Made by a program: the position numbers and the translations under genes. Under the pieces are notes generated by a model. That model did no database searches and was not told where the DNA came from. It saw nothing but the letters and a program-made list of their open reading frames with translations. From Gillisella vitis (GTDB lineage: Bacteria > Pseudomonadota > Alphaproteobacteria > Rhizobiales > Rhizobiaceae): 64,000 nt of DNA. The stretch covers positions 124,001-188,000 of the forward strand of contig WPHV01000011.1 in NCBI GenBank assembly GCA_009744235.1. Reading direction: 5' to 3'. Positions 24,593 through 33,019 of the stretch are shown here, piece after piece (position 1 is the first letter of the stretch; each line of letters begins with the position of its first letter).

Positions 24593-27295
24593 ATGAATGT
24601 AGTCGTTGTCGAATCCCCTGCCAAAGCCAAGACGATCAACAAGTATCTCGGACCGGGATATAAGGTGCTCGCCTCCTTCGGCCATGTCCGCGACCTGCCT
24701 GCCAAGGACGGCTCGGTCCTGCCGGATCAGGATTTCGAAATGCTATGGGAAGTGGACACCGCCTCTGCCAAACGCATGAAGGACATTGCCGATGCGATGA
24801 AGGGGGCCGACGCCTTGTTTCTCGCAACTGACCCGGATCGTGAGGGTGAAGCGATTTCCTGGCATGTGCTGGATCTCTTGAAAAAGAAGAAGGTGATCGG
24901 CGACAAGCCGGTGAAGCGCGTGGTTTTCAACGCCATCACCAAGAAGGCCGTGCTCGACGCCATGGCTGCCCCGCGTGATATCGATGGCGATCTGGTCGAT
25001 GCCTATCTGGCGCGCCGTGCCATGGACTATCTGGTTGGCTTTAACCTTTCGCCCGTCCTGTGGCGCAAGCTGCCCGGCGCCCGCTCGGCAGGCCGCGTGC
25101 AATCGGTAGCCCTGCGGCTGGTTTGCGACCGGGAAAACGAGATTGAACGCTTCGTCTCGGAAGAATACTGGAACCTGTCAGCGCTTCTGAAAACCCCACG
25201 CGGCGATGAATTCCTTGCCCGCCTGGTGTCTGCCGATGGCAAGCGCTTGCAAGCGCGCAGCGTCGGCAATGGCGAAATGGCCAACCGGCTGAAAGACCTG
25301 CTCGACGGCGCCAACTATGTGGTGGAATCGATTGAGGCAAAGCCCGTCAAGCGCAACCCATCGCCGCCATTTACAACCTCTACATTGCAACAGGCCGCGT
25401 CCTCCAAGCTCGGCTTCTCCGCCTCGCGCACCATGCAGGTGGCGCAGAAACTTTATGAAGGTGTCGATATCGGCGGCGAGACCGTCGGTCTGATCACCTA
25501 TATGCGTACCGATGGCGTGCAGATGGCACCGGAAGCCATTGAGGCCGCCCGCTCCGCGATTACCGAGCAATTCGGCCCGCGCTATATGCCGGAAAAGCCG
25601 CGTTTCTATTCCACCAAGGCGAAAAACGCCCAGGAAGCGCATGAAGCCATCCGTCCGACCGATTTTAACCGGACGCCGGATCAGGTCCGCCGCTATCTTG
25701 ATGCCGACCAGTTGCGTCTGTACGATCTGGTCTGGAAGCGCGGCATTGCCAGCCAGATGGCCTCTGCCGAAATCGAGCGGACTACCGCTGAAATCCTCGC
25801 CGACAACGCCGGTGAAAAAGCCGGTCTGCGCGCCGTTGGCTCGGTCATCCGGTTTGACGGCTTTATCGCCGCCTATACTGATCACCGCGAAGAAGGTGAA
25901 AAGAGCGACGACGATGATGATGAAGATGGCCGCCTGCCGGAGATCAACGCCCGTGAGGCGCTGGCCAAGCAAAAGGTCAATGCCACCCAGCATTTCACCG
26001 AGCCGCCACCGCGCTATTCGGAAGCGACCCTGATCAAGAAGATGGAAGAGCTTGGCATTGGCCGGCCTTCCACCTATGCCGCGACGCTGAAGACACTCAG
26101 CGACCGCGAATATGTTGTTATCGACAAGCGCAAGCTGATCCCCGAAGCCAAGGGCCGTTTGGTGACGGCATTCCTGGAAAGCTTCTTCACCCGCTATGTC
26201 GAATATGATTTCACCGCCGATCTTGAAGAAAAGCTCGACAAGATTTCTGCCGGTGAGCTGAACTGGAAAGACGTGCTGCGCGAATTCTGGCAGAATTTCT
26301 TTGCCCAGATCGAAGGCACCAAGGAATTACGCGTCACCAACGTGCTCGACGCGCTGAATGAGGCGCTAGCCCCGCTGGTGTTCCCGAAGCGCGAAGACGG
26401 CTCGGACCCGCGCATCTGCCAGGTTTGTGGCACCGGCAATCTTTCGCTGAAGCTTGGTAAATACGGCGCCTTCGTCGGTTGCTCCAATTATCCCGAATGC
26501 AACTTTACCCGCCAATTGTCCGCCGATGGCAGCACAGAAGCGGAAGCCGTCGGCAATGAACCGAAAGCACTGGGTGAAGATCCCGCAACCGGCGAACAGA
26601 TCACGCTGCGTTCGGGCCGTTTCGGCCCTTACGTCCAGCGGGGCGATGGCAAGGAAGCTAAGCGCTCGTCGCTCCCCAAGGGCTGGTCGCCGACCGATGT
26701 AGATTTCGACAAGGCGCTATCACTGCTGTCGCTGCCACGTGAAGTCGGCCTTCACCCGGAAACCGGCAAGATGATGACGGCCGGGCTTGGCCGCTACGGA
26801 CCTTTCGTGCTGCATGATGGCACCTATGCCAATCTCGACGGTATCGAGGACGTGCTGACCATCGGCCTCAACCGTGCTGTCACCGTTCTGGCGGAAAAGC
26901 AGGCGAACCCCGGTGGCCGTGGCCGCGCAGCACCTGCCGCCCTGAAGGAGATCGGCGATCATCCCGATGGCGGCGCGATTACCGTGCGCGATGGCCGCTA
27001 TGGTCCCTACGTGAATTGGGGTAAGATCAACGCGACCATTCCCAAAGGCATGGACCCGCAAGCCGTAACCATGGAAGAGGCGATTGCCCTGATCGTTGAG
27101 CGCGCCGCCAAGGAAGGCAGCGGCAAGACCAAGGCGAAACCTGCCGCCAAATCCGCCAGCGCAAAGAAGGCGCCTGCGAAAGCTGCCAAGGCCGATGCGG
27201 ATGACGCCGCCGACGCCAAACCAAAGAAAGCAGCCGCCAAGCCGAAGGCGACAAAGCCCAAGGCAAAGCCCGCCGCGAAACCAGAGAAAGCCTGA
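24593..27295 (+). CDS. topA: DNA topoisomerase I
   Basis: A 900-residue type IA topoisomerase that relaxes negative supercoils. The Toprim domain starts at NVVVVESPAKAKTINKYLG and includes LATDPDREGEAISWH (acidic DxDxE metal site); the catalytic tyrosine is Tyr303 in GLITYMRTDGV; SRTMQVAQKLYEG and EAHEAIRPTD follow. A C-terminal zinc-finger block (CQVCGTGNLSLKLGKYGAF, then CSNYPEC) and several GRFGPYVQ/GRYGPFV/GRYGPYVN topoisomerase repeats follow. The last 55 residues are a Lys/Ala/Pro-rich, histone H1-like tail, which probably binds DNA or RNA polymerase. An acidic SDDDDDED insert lies near residue 443. rnr begins 2 bases after its stop. Confidence 0.98.
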   Translation: MNVVVVESPAKAKTINKYLGPGYKVLASFGHVRDLPAKDGSVLPDQDFEMLWEVDTASAKRMKDIADAMKGADALFLATDPDREGEAISWHVLDLLKKKKVIGDKPVKRVVFNAITKKAVLDAMAAPRDIDGDLVDAYLARRAMDYLVGFNLSPVLWRKLPGARSAGRVQSVALRLVCDRENEIERFVSEEYWNLSALLKTPRGDEFLARLVSADGKRLQARSVGNGEMANRLKDLLDGANYVVESIEAKPVKRNPSPPFTTSTLQQAASSKLGFSASRTMQVAQKLYEGVDIGGETVGLITYMRTDGVQMAPEAIEAARSAITEQFGPRYMPEKPRFYSTKAKNAQEAHEAIRPTDFNRTPDQVRRYLDADQLRLYDLVWKRGIASQMASAEIERTTAEILADNAGEKAGLRAVGSVIRFDGFIAAYTDHREEGEKSDDDDDEDGRLPEINAREALAKQKVNATQHFTEPPPRYSEATLIKKMEELGIGRPSTYAATLKTLSDREYVVIDKRKLIPEAKGRLVTAFLESFFTRYVEYDFTADLEEKLDKISAGELNWKDVLREFWQNFFAQIEGTKELRVTNVLDALNEALAPLVFPKREDGSDPRICQVCGTGNLSLKLGKYGAFVGCSNYPECNFTRQLSADGSTEAEAVGNEPKALGEDPATGEQITLRSGRFGPYVQRGDGKEAKRSSLPKGWSPTDVDFDKALSLLSLPREVGLHPETGKMMTAGLGRYGPFVLHDGTYANLDGIEDVLTIGLNRAVTVLAEKQANPGGRGRAAPAALKEIGDHPDGGAITVRDGRYGPYVNWGKINATIPKGMDPQAVTMEEAIALIVERAAKEGSGKTKAKPAAKSASAKKAPAKAAKADADDAADAKPKKAAAKPKATKPKAKPAAKPEKA

Positions 27296-27297
27296 CC

Positions 27298-29670
27298 TTG
27301 AGCAAAGCCCCGCGACCCGACACCCGCAGCCTCACCAACAGAACGCGGAAGGCGGAGCTTGCGGCGAAAAAGGCAGCGGATAAGAATGAAACGGTGATCA
27401 TCCACGGGGCGGTGCCGCCCCGCGAGATCCTGATGCAGTTCATTACCGACAATCCCGACCGGGCCTCCAAGCGCGAAATTGCCAAGGCTTTCGGCCTGAA
27501 AGGCGAGGCTCGGATCGAATTGAAGGAAGCCCTGCGGGCTTTGGAAGAAGACGGGCTGGTCAACAAGAACCGCAAGTCGCTGAGCCGCCCCGGTGCGCTG
27601 CCGCCCGTGACTGTTCTCGACATCACCACCCGTGACAAGGATGGCGACCTGATCGGGCGTCCCGCAGAATGGCCGGATGAACTGGGCGCTGCCCCTGCCG
27701 TCTCCATCCGCCAGTCGAGCGCGGACCGCGCCAAGGGCAAGACGCCTGTCGGCGGGCTTGGCGACCGGGTTCTGGCGAAGATTTTCCCCTCCAAGGACCA
27801 TATCGGTCCCGCCTATACCGCGCGGATCATCAAAGTGATCGACAAGCGGCGCGGCGCGCTTTTGGGCGTTTACCGCGAAATGGCCGGGGATACCGGCGGC
27901 AGGCTGATGCCAATCGAGCGGCGCGGCGAGGAAATGGTCATCGAAGCGCCAGATGTTGGCGACGCCCGCGACGGCGATCTGGTCGAGGTGGAAGTCGGTC
28001 GGCTCTCCAGCCGTCTGGGTCTTGCCCGCGCCAAGGTGCTGTCGGTGATCGGCTCGGTGGCCTCGGAAAAAGCGATCTCGATGATCGCCATCCACGCCCA
28101 TGGCATCCCGCATATTTTCCCGCAATCGGTGCTGGACGAGGCCGATGCCGCCAAACCAGCCAGCATGGCCCATCGGGAGGATTGGCGCAGCTTGCCGCTG
28201 GTCACCATCGACCCGCATGACGCCAAGGACCATGACGACGCTGTTCATGCCGAGCCGGACCCCTCACCCGACAATCCGGGCGGCGTGATCGTTACCGTGG
28301 CGATTGCCGATGTCTCCTATTATATCCGCAGTAAGTCGGCGCTGGATCGCGAGGCGCTGAAGCGCGGCAATTCGGTGTATTTCCCCGACCGGGTCGTGCC
28401 GATGCTGCCGGAGCGGATTTCCAACGATCTCTGCTCGCTGCGCGAGGGCGTTGACCGGCCAGCACTGGCCGTGCGCATGGTGTTTTCCCATGAAGGGCGC
28501 AAGGCGGGTCATACATTTCATCGCATCATGATGAAGAGTGCGGCCAAATTGTCCTACCAACAGGCGCAGGCCGCCATTGACGGCAACCCGGACGACAAGG
28601 CCGGGCCGTTGCTGGAGCCGATCCTGAAACCGCTCTGGGCGGCCTATGCGATCCTGAAGCGTGGCCGCGACCGCCGCCAGCCGCTGGAACTGGACATGCC
28701 GGAGCGCAAGATCATCCTCAAAGCCGATGGCACGGTGGATCGGGTCTTCGTACCCGAACGGCTGGACGCCCATAAGCTGATCGAGGAAATGATGATCCAG
28801 GCCAATGTGGCCGCCGCCGAGACGCTGGAGAAGAAAAAGCAGCCGCTGGTCTACCGTATCCACGACACCCCGACATTGGCCAAGCAGGAAGTGCTGCGTG
28901 AGTTTCTGGCCACCATCGGCTTTTCACTGGCCAAGGGCGGCAATCTGCGCTCCAATTCGTTCAATGGCATCCTCGCCAAGGCGCAGGACACGCCCCACCA
29001 GACCATCGTCAACGAAATGGTGCTGCGTTCGCAGAGCCAGGCGGTCTATAGCCCCGAGAATATCGGCCATTTCGGCTTGAACCTTTTGAAATACGCGCAT
29101 TTCACATCCCCCATCCGCCGCTACGCCGACCTGATCGTGCACCGGGCGCTGGTTGGCACGCTGGGGCTTGGCGAAGGCGGCATTACATCCGATGAAGAAG
29201 CGGCGCTGGCCGATGTCGCCGCCGAAATCTCCACCTTTGAGCGCCGCGCCATGGCAGCCGAGCGCGACACGATCAACCGGCTGATTGCCCACCACCTGGC
29301 AACGCGGATCGGTGATGAATTCGACGGGCAGGTTTCCGGCGTCACCAAATCCGGCCTGTTTATCTCCCTGCCGCAATATGGCGCCGATGGCTTCATTCCG
29401 GTCTCAACGCTTGGCCGCGACTATTTCATCTACGATGAAGCACATCAGGCACTGACCGGCGAAAAGACCGGGCTTGGCTATCAATTGGGCGACAGCGTCA
29501 GCGTCAAGCTGGTGGAAGCCGTGCCGCTGGCCGGTGCCTTGCGGTTTGAAATCCTCAGCGAAGGCAAGAAAATGCCGACCGGCATCCGTTCCTTCCACAA
29601 AGCGACGCGGCGCGGCCGACCCGGCCCCGGCAAGACACCGGGAACCAGACCACCGCGCGGCAGGCGTTGA
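27298..29670 (+). CDS. rnr: Ribonuclease R
   Basis: A 790-residue 3'-5' exoribonuclease of the RNB family. Order: N-terminal winged helix (about 45-105), cold-shock-type OB folds, the RNB domain with ITIDPHDAKDHDDAVHAEP-like acidic motif near 300 (seen as TIDPHDAKDHDDAVH), YYIRSKSALDREALKRGNSVY, FTSPIRRYADLIVHRAL, and a C-terminal S1 domain (FDGQVSGVTKSGLFISL). A basic Arg/Gly/Pro tail ends the protein. The start codon is TTG at 27298, only 2 bases after topA; no ATG gives the full N-terminus, so coupling to topA is likely. A long perfect hairpin follows the stop codon. Confidence 0.95.
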   Translation: MSKAPRPDTRSLTNRTRKAELAAKKAADKNETVIIHGAVPPREILMQFITDNPDRASKREIAKAFGLKGEARIELKEALRALEEDGLVNKNRKSLSRPGALPPVTVLDITTRDKDGDLIGRPAEWPDELGAAPAVSIRQSSADRAKGKTPVGGLGDRVLAKIFPSKDHIGPAYTARIIKVIDKRRGALLGVYREMAGDTGGRLMPIERRGEEMVIEAPDVGDARDGDLVEVEVGRLSSRLGLARAKVLSVIGSVASEKAISMIAIHAHGIPHIFPQSVLDEADAAKPASMAHREDWRSLPLVTIDPHDAKDHDDAVHAEPDPSPDNPGGVIVTVAIADVSYYIRSKSALDREALKRGNSVYFPDRVVPMLPERISNDLCSLREGVDRPALAVRMVFSHEGRKAGHTFHRIMMKSAAKLSYQQAQAAIDGNPDDKAGPLLEPILKPLWAAYAILKRGRDRRQPLELDMPERKIILKADGTVDRVFVPERLDAHKLIEEMMIQANVAAAETLEKKKQPLVYRIHDTPTLAKQEVLREFLATIGFSLAKGGNLRSNSFNGILAKAQDTPHQTIVNEMVLRSQSQAVYSPENIGHFGLNLLKYAHFTSPIRRYADLIVHRALVGTLGLGEGGITSDEEAALADVAAEISTFERRAMAAERDTINRLIAHHLATRIGDEFDGQVSGVTKSGLFISLPQYGADGFIPVSTLGRDYFIYDEAHQALTGEKTGLGYQLGDSVSVKLVEAVPLAGALRFEILSEGKKMPTGIRSFHKATRRGRPGPGKTPGTRPPRGRR

Positions 29671-29676
29671 AACCGC

Positions 29677-29734
29677 GCGCCGAGTTCGTATATCTGGGCT
29701 TGGTATACGAAGCCCAGATATACGAACTCGGCGC
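29677..29734. repeat. Perfect hairpin with 25-base arms, 8-base loop, directly behind rnr
   Basis: The arm 29677-29701 is the exact reverse complement of 29710-29734; the loop is GGTATACG. It begins 6 bases after the rnr stop codon. No T-run follows on either strand, so it is not a textbook terminator, although a stem this long would block exonucleases and could stop transcription. A miniature element or attenuator are alternatives. Confidence 0.9.
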
Positions 29735-29827
29735 ACTTGTGCGCAAATGCCGCGATGAAATATCAACTTTCATGCCCCATCTTTGATCAAAGCCTATAGG
29801 ATTTGATAGAAGTTCAGGAGGAACCGC

Positions 29828-30283
29828 ATGTCTGTCAGCCAGTCTCCCCCCGTTATCCGCTTCGGCGGCGGCAAGGATGCGGTTCGCCCACTTGGACGCT
29901 CCATTCTGCGCGGCCTGATGTGTACCTGTCCCGCCTGCGGCTCCGGTCGCCTGTTCAAGGCCTTCCTTAAGCCGGTCGATACCTGCGCAGTCTGCGACGA
30001 GGATCTTTCCCACCAGAGGGCCGATGACCTGCCCCCCTATATCGTCATTATGATCGTCGGCCATGTGCTGCTGGGTGGCTATATGATGACCGATCTGGTC
30101 TTCGTGCTATCGACCTGGGCGCATCTGGCGATCTGGACGCCGATTGCCGTCATCACCTCTCTGCTGATCATCCAGCCCATCAAGGGCGGCGTGGTGGGGC
30201 TGCAATGGGCGCTGCGTATGCACGGCTTCGGGGAAGAACCAGAGGTGATTGAGGACTACGACGAGCGCTATCCGCCAAAGTGA
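29828..30283 (+). CDS. DUF983 family membrane protein
   Basis: A 151-residue protein of the DUF983 family. The N-terminal domain has two CxxC pairs (CPACGSG near 38 and CAVCDEDLS near 55) that probably bind zinc, preceded by RSILRGLMCTC. Two membrane segments follow (about 75-96 and 101-122), then QWALRMHGFGEE and an acidic end. The function is unknown. GGAGG precedes the ATG. It is separated from rnr by the long hairpin. Confidence 0.88.
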   Translation: MSVSQSPPVIRFGGGKDAVRPLGRSILRGLMCTCPACGSGRLFKAFLKPVDTCAVCDEDLSHQRADDLPPYIVIMIVGHVLLGGYMMTDLVFVLSTWAHLAIWTPIAVITSLLIIQPIKGGVVGLQWALRMHGFGEEPEVIEDYDERYPPK

Positions 30284-30552
30284 CGGTTTCACCACCCCAT
30301 ATCGGATGGACCAGTCAAGCAGGGCCAAATCCGGTCAGGCCAAATTCTGGCATTCGACGTATTACGACAATCGAATAAGTAGTTTTTCTACATCTTGGCT
30401 TAAACCGGTTTCGATTTTTGCCGTTATGGAGTAAAGCCCCGGAGGATCGCTGGCATATTATGAAATGTAATCGGCCTTTGTTGCCCTGGCATGACGCCTT
30501 GCGCCGTTATCCTTCACCGCGCATTGCGTGCATTTTCTTCTGAGGACCTTCC

Positions 30553-31737
30553 ATGTCTGACACCAGAGACCCTGTTACCGGACATCGCGAAGAGATCCAC
30601 TGGCCATCGCTGATTGCCGCAGTCTCGTCGATTTCCGCTGTTGGCATTGCCATCGGGCTGGGATTGCCGCTACTCAGCATCATTCTGGAAAAACGCGGTA
30701 TTCCCTCCACCCTGATCGGACTGAATTCAGCCATGGCAGGCGTTGCGGCGATGATTGCCGCGCCGATCACCACCAGGCTTGCGCACCGTTTCGGTGTGGC
30801 GCAGACCATGATCTGGGCGGTGCTGCTCGCCGCGCTCAGTTCGCTCGGCTTCTATTACGCCGAAGCCTTCTGGATGTGGTTTCCTCTGCGGCTGGTGTTT
30901 CACGGCGCCACGACGACATTGTTCATCCTGTCGGAATTCTGGATCAATGCCGCCGCCCCGCCATCGCGGCGCGGGCTGGTGCTCGGCATTTATGCCACCG
31001 TCCTGTCGGTCGGCTTTGCCGCTGGTCCCTTGCTGTTTTCAATTGTCGGCAGTGAGGGCGTATTGCCCTTTGCCATCGGCGCGGTTGCCATAATGATGGC
31101 AGCGGTGCCGATCTTCGTTGCCCGCAACGAAAGCCCGGCACTGGATGAAAAGCCGGAGATGCATTTCTTCCGCTATATCTTCCTGGTGCCAACCGCCACA
31201 GCCGCCGTCTTCGTGTTCGGCGCGGTGGAAGTCGGCGGACTGTCCCTGATGCCCGTCTATGCCACTCGTATCGGCTTCACAGAGGCCCAGTCAGCCCTGC
31301 TGCTGACGGTGATGGGGGTTGGCAACATGGTGTTCCAGATTCCGCTTGGCATGCTCTCTGACAAGCTTAGGGATCGCCGCTTGCTGCTCGGCGCCTTGGC
31401 GACAGTCGGCCTGATCGGATCGCTGCTGCTGCCGCTGATTTCTCATAGCTGGATGGCGATGGCCGTCATCCTGCTGTTCTGGGGCGGCTGCGTCTCCGGT
31501 CTCTACACGATCGGCCTCAGCCATCTCGGCTCCCGACTCACAGGATCTGACCTTGCCGCCGCCAATGCCGCCTTCGTTTTCTGTTATGCGGTTGGCACGG
31601 TGGCCGGTCCACAAGTGGTGGGTGCAGCCATCGATATGGGCGGAAATGCCGGTTTTGCCTGGTCGATTGCCGGCTTCTTTGCGTTATATGTGGTTCTTTC
31701 CGTCGCACGATTGTTTTTCAAGGGTGCGCGGGGTTGA
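30553..31737 (+). CDS. MFS transporter (YcaD-like)
   Basis: A 394-residue major facilitator protein with about twelve membrane segments. The loop 2-3 motif appears as APITTRLAHRFGVAQTM, and the second half repeats it as PLGMLSDKLRDRRLLLG, the GxLsDrxxRRxx signature. FHGATTTLFILSEFWINAAAPPSRRGLVLGIYAT resembles the YcaD subgroup. The substrate is unknown. The 269 bases upstream hold no other supported gene. rpmG follows after 93 bases. Confidence 0.9.
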   Translation: MSDTRDPVTGHREEIHWPSLIAAVSSISAVGIAIGLGLPLLSIILEKRGIPSTLIGLNSAMAGVAAMIAAPITTRLAHRFGVAQTMIWAVLLAALSSLGFYYAEAFWMWFPLRLVFHGATTTLFILSEFWINAAAPPSRRGLVLGIYATVLSVGFAAGPLLFSIVGSEGVLPFAIGAVAIMMAAVPIFVARNESPALDEKPEMHFFRYIFLVPTATAAVFVFGAVEVGGLSLMPVYATRIGFTEAQSALLLTVMGVGNMVFQIPLGMLSDKLRDRRLLLGALATVGLIGSLLLPLISHSWMAMAVILLFWGGCVSGLYTIGLSHLGSRLTGSDLAAANAAFVFCYAVGTVAGPQVVGAAIDMGGNAGFAWSIAGFFALYVVLSVARLFFKGARG

Positions 31738-31830
31738 CTTTTCGGTGGCGATTTGTAGTTTCCGCCCAGATTTGCCGTGGGCCCTGAAGGTCGTCACGGC
31801 TTTGTGTTATTCATGTAAGGCAGGACGACC

Positions 31831-31998
31831 ATGGCCAAGGCTACAACCATCAAGATCAAGCTGCTGTCGACAGCCGATACGGGTTTCTTCTACGTCACCA
31901 CCAAGAACAGCCGTACGATGACGGACAAGATGACGAAGACCAAATACGACCCGATCGCTCGCAAGCATGTCGAATTCAAGGAAACCAAGATCAAGTGA
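31831..31998 (+). CDS. rpmG: 50S ribosomal protein L33
   Basis: A 55-residue L33: AKATTIKIKLLSTADTGFFY, then VTTKNSRTMTDKMTKTKYDPIARKHVEFKETKIK-like sequence seen in full. It contains no cysteine, so this is the zinc-independent form. Length and sequence fit the alphaproteobacterial L33. A strong intrinsic terminator follows 24 bases after the stop. Confidence 0.97.
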   Translation: MAKATTIKIKLLSTADTGFFYVTTKNSRTMTDKMTKTKYDPIARKHVEFKETKIK

Positions 31999-32022
31999 TC
32001 CTGGTTCTTCGTGAGAAGATTG

Positions 32023-32052
32023 AAAAGCGCGCTCCATCGGCGCGCTTTTTTT
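32023..32052 (+). terminator. Rho-independent terminator of rpmG
   Basis: AAAAGCGCGC at 32023-32032 pairs with GCGCGCTTTT at 32040-32049 across a 7-base loop, and the T-run continues to 32052. Position and structure make it the rpmG terminator. Confidence 0.93.
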
Positions 32053-32217
32053 ATGCCGTTTTGAGGATGGGCCAGCACGCCACGCAGACCGGCTCTAAAA
32101 GCCGAGCTCGATCCTGCCTGTGGCAATAGGCGTAAGGACGCTATCGGCGCGAGGACAGTGACCCCACCCATAGGGGCGCAGGATAGAATGCATCGGAAAC
32201 CATCTTGACCGCGAAAC

Positions 32218-32360
32218 GCAAAACGCCGCCTCCGGACAAGGAAGCGGCGTTCGAATGGTGGTCGGCGGGCATGCAATAACGGCACGAGGAACCGCTTGAT
32301 AATCGCACACCTGCCGACCAACCCCACGACCCAGGAGATGCGGCGGACCTGAGCACCATG
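32218..32360 (-). ncRNA. Candidate structured small RNA (minus strand)
   Basis: Read on the minus strand, this stretch has three nested helices: CCCCA/TGGGG enclosing CCTG/CAGG (32320-32362), GGTCGGC paired with GCCGACC (around 32260-32267 and 32312-32319) enclosing a small inner stem (CGG/CCG), and a final stem AACGCCGC/GCGGCGTT (32222-32252) ending in TTTT, which could be a terminator. TTGACG about 30 bases before the proposed 5' end may be a -35 box. It lies between two convergent genes (rpmG, pleD), so it is not anyone's promoter region. I could not match it to 6S, tmRNA, SRP or RNase P. Ends are approximate. Confidence 0.4.
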
Positions 32361-32399
32361 GGGTATTGGTTAAACCTGTTATTCGTCAATTTTTACTGC

Positions 32400-33019
32400 T
32401 TAATTCCTCAGATCCACAGGGATCGATGGATATCTCTAAGCAGCTTATAAAAACGGCATTTATTAAGAACCACAGCACACGTTAAAGCACAGCTTGCTAT
32501 GGATGCATCGTAGTTGTCCCAACTATGCGCATATGAAATAAAAAATCAACATTTTCTTAACCGTTGCATCTTTTCGATGCCGGCATGGTTAAATTCTGCT
32601 CATTTCCTCTTGTCAAAAACAAATAGAATTAACACTCCAGAGAGGCAAGTATTTTCTCTTAAAAACTCTCGATCTCAACGAAAAATTGTCGTTATCAACA
32701 ATTCGAAAAACATAACTTTCTATTACACCTACATTTCTATCCAAAACAGAGTAAAAAAATAAAAATATACCCTTATTTATTTATGGTATATTTTCTATTT
32801 TTTTAAAAGAAAATAGACATGTATCGAGCACATCTACAAGCTCTCGGAAAAGTCCGGGCAAACATGGCTTTCTATGTCAGGAGCAAATTTTGCCAAACCG
32901 GATCCTTGAACGCGCGCATGGATGTAACGGAAAATCACGGCAGATGAATTTTTTGAAGACGCGGGAGAGCGGGCTCCACGTGAACCAAAACACAAAGGCG
33001 CACCTGTGCTGAAATTACT
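32400..33019. other. AT-rich gene-free region between rpmG and pleD
   Basis: Together with 32053-32217 this leaves about 1 kb without a convincing gene. From about 32520 to 32830 the DNA is strikingly AT-rich compared with its neighbours. It carries two hairpin-forming inverted repeats: AAAATATACC/GGTATATTTT (32762-32771, 32785-32794) and TCTATTTT/AAAATAGA (32794-32801, 32810-32817). The only sizeable reading frame (32514-32762) looks random. Both flanking genes end here. Confidence 0.6.

Noticed and set aside
29677..29734. Ordinary rho-independent terminator for rnr
   Set aside because: Arms are too long and no T-run follows on either strand; recorded as a repeat.
32218..32360. 6S RNA, tmRNA, SRP RNA or RNase P RNA as identity of the candidate RNA
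   Set aside because: I could not find the tmRNA tag, the SRP apical loop, the RNase P core or a clear 6S bubble; left as an unnamed candidate.
32141..32389. Minus-strand 82-codon frame over the candidate structured RNA
   Set aside because: Ser/Gly-rich nonsense with no ribosome site; the secondary structure explains the stretch better.
32514..32762. 82-codon frame in the AT-rich gap
   Set aside because: Composition is that of AT-rich non-coding DNA; no Shine-Dalgarno, no recognisable domain.
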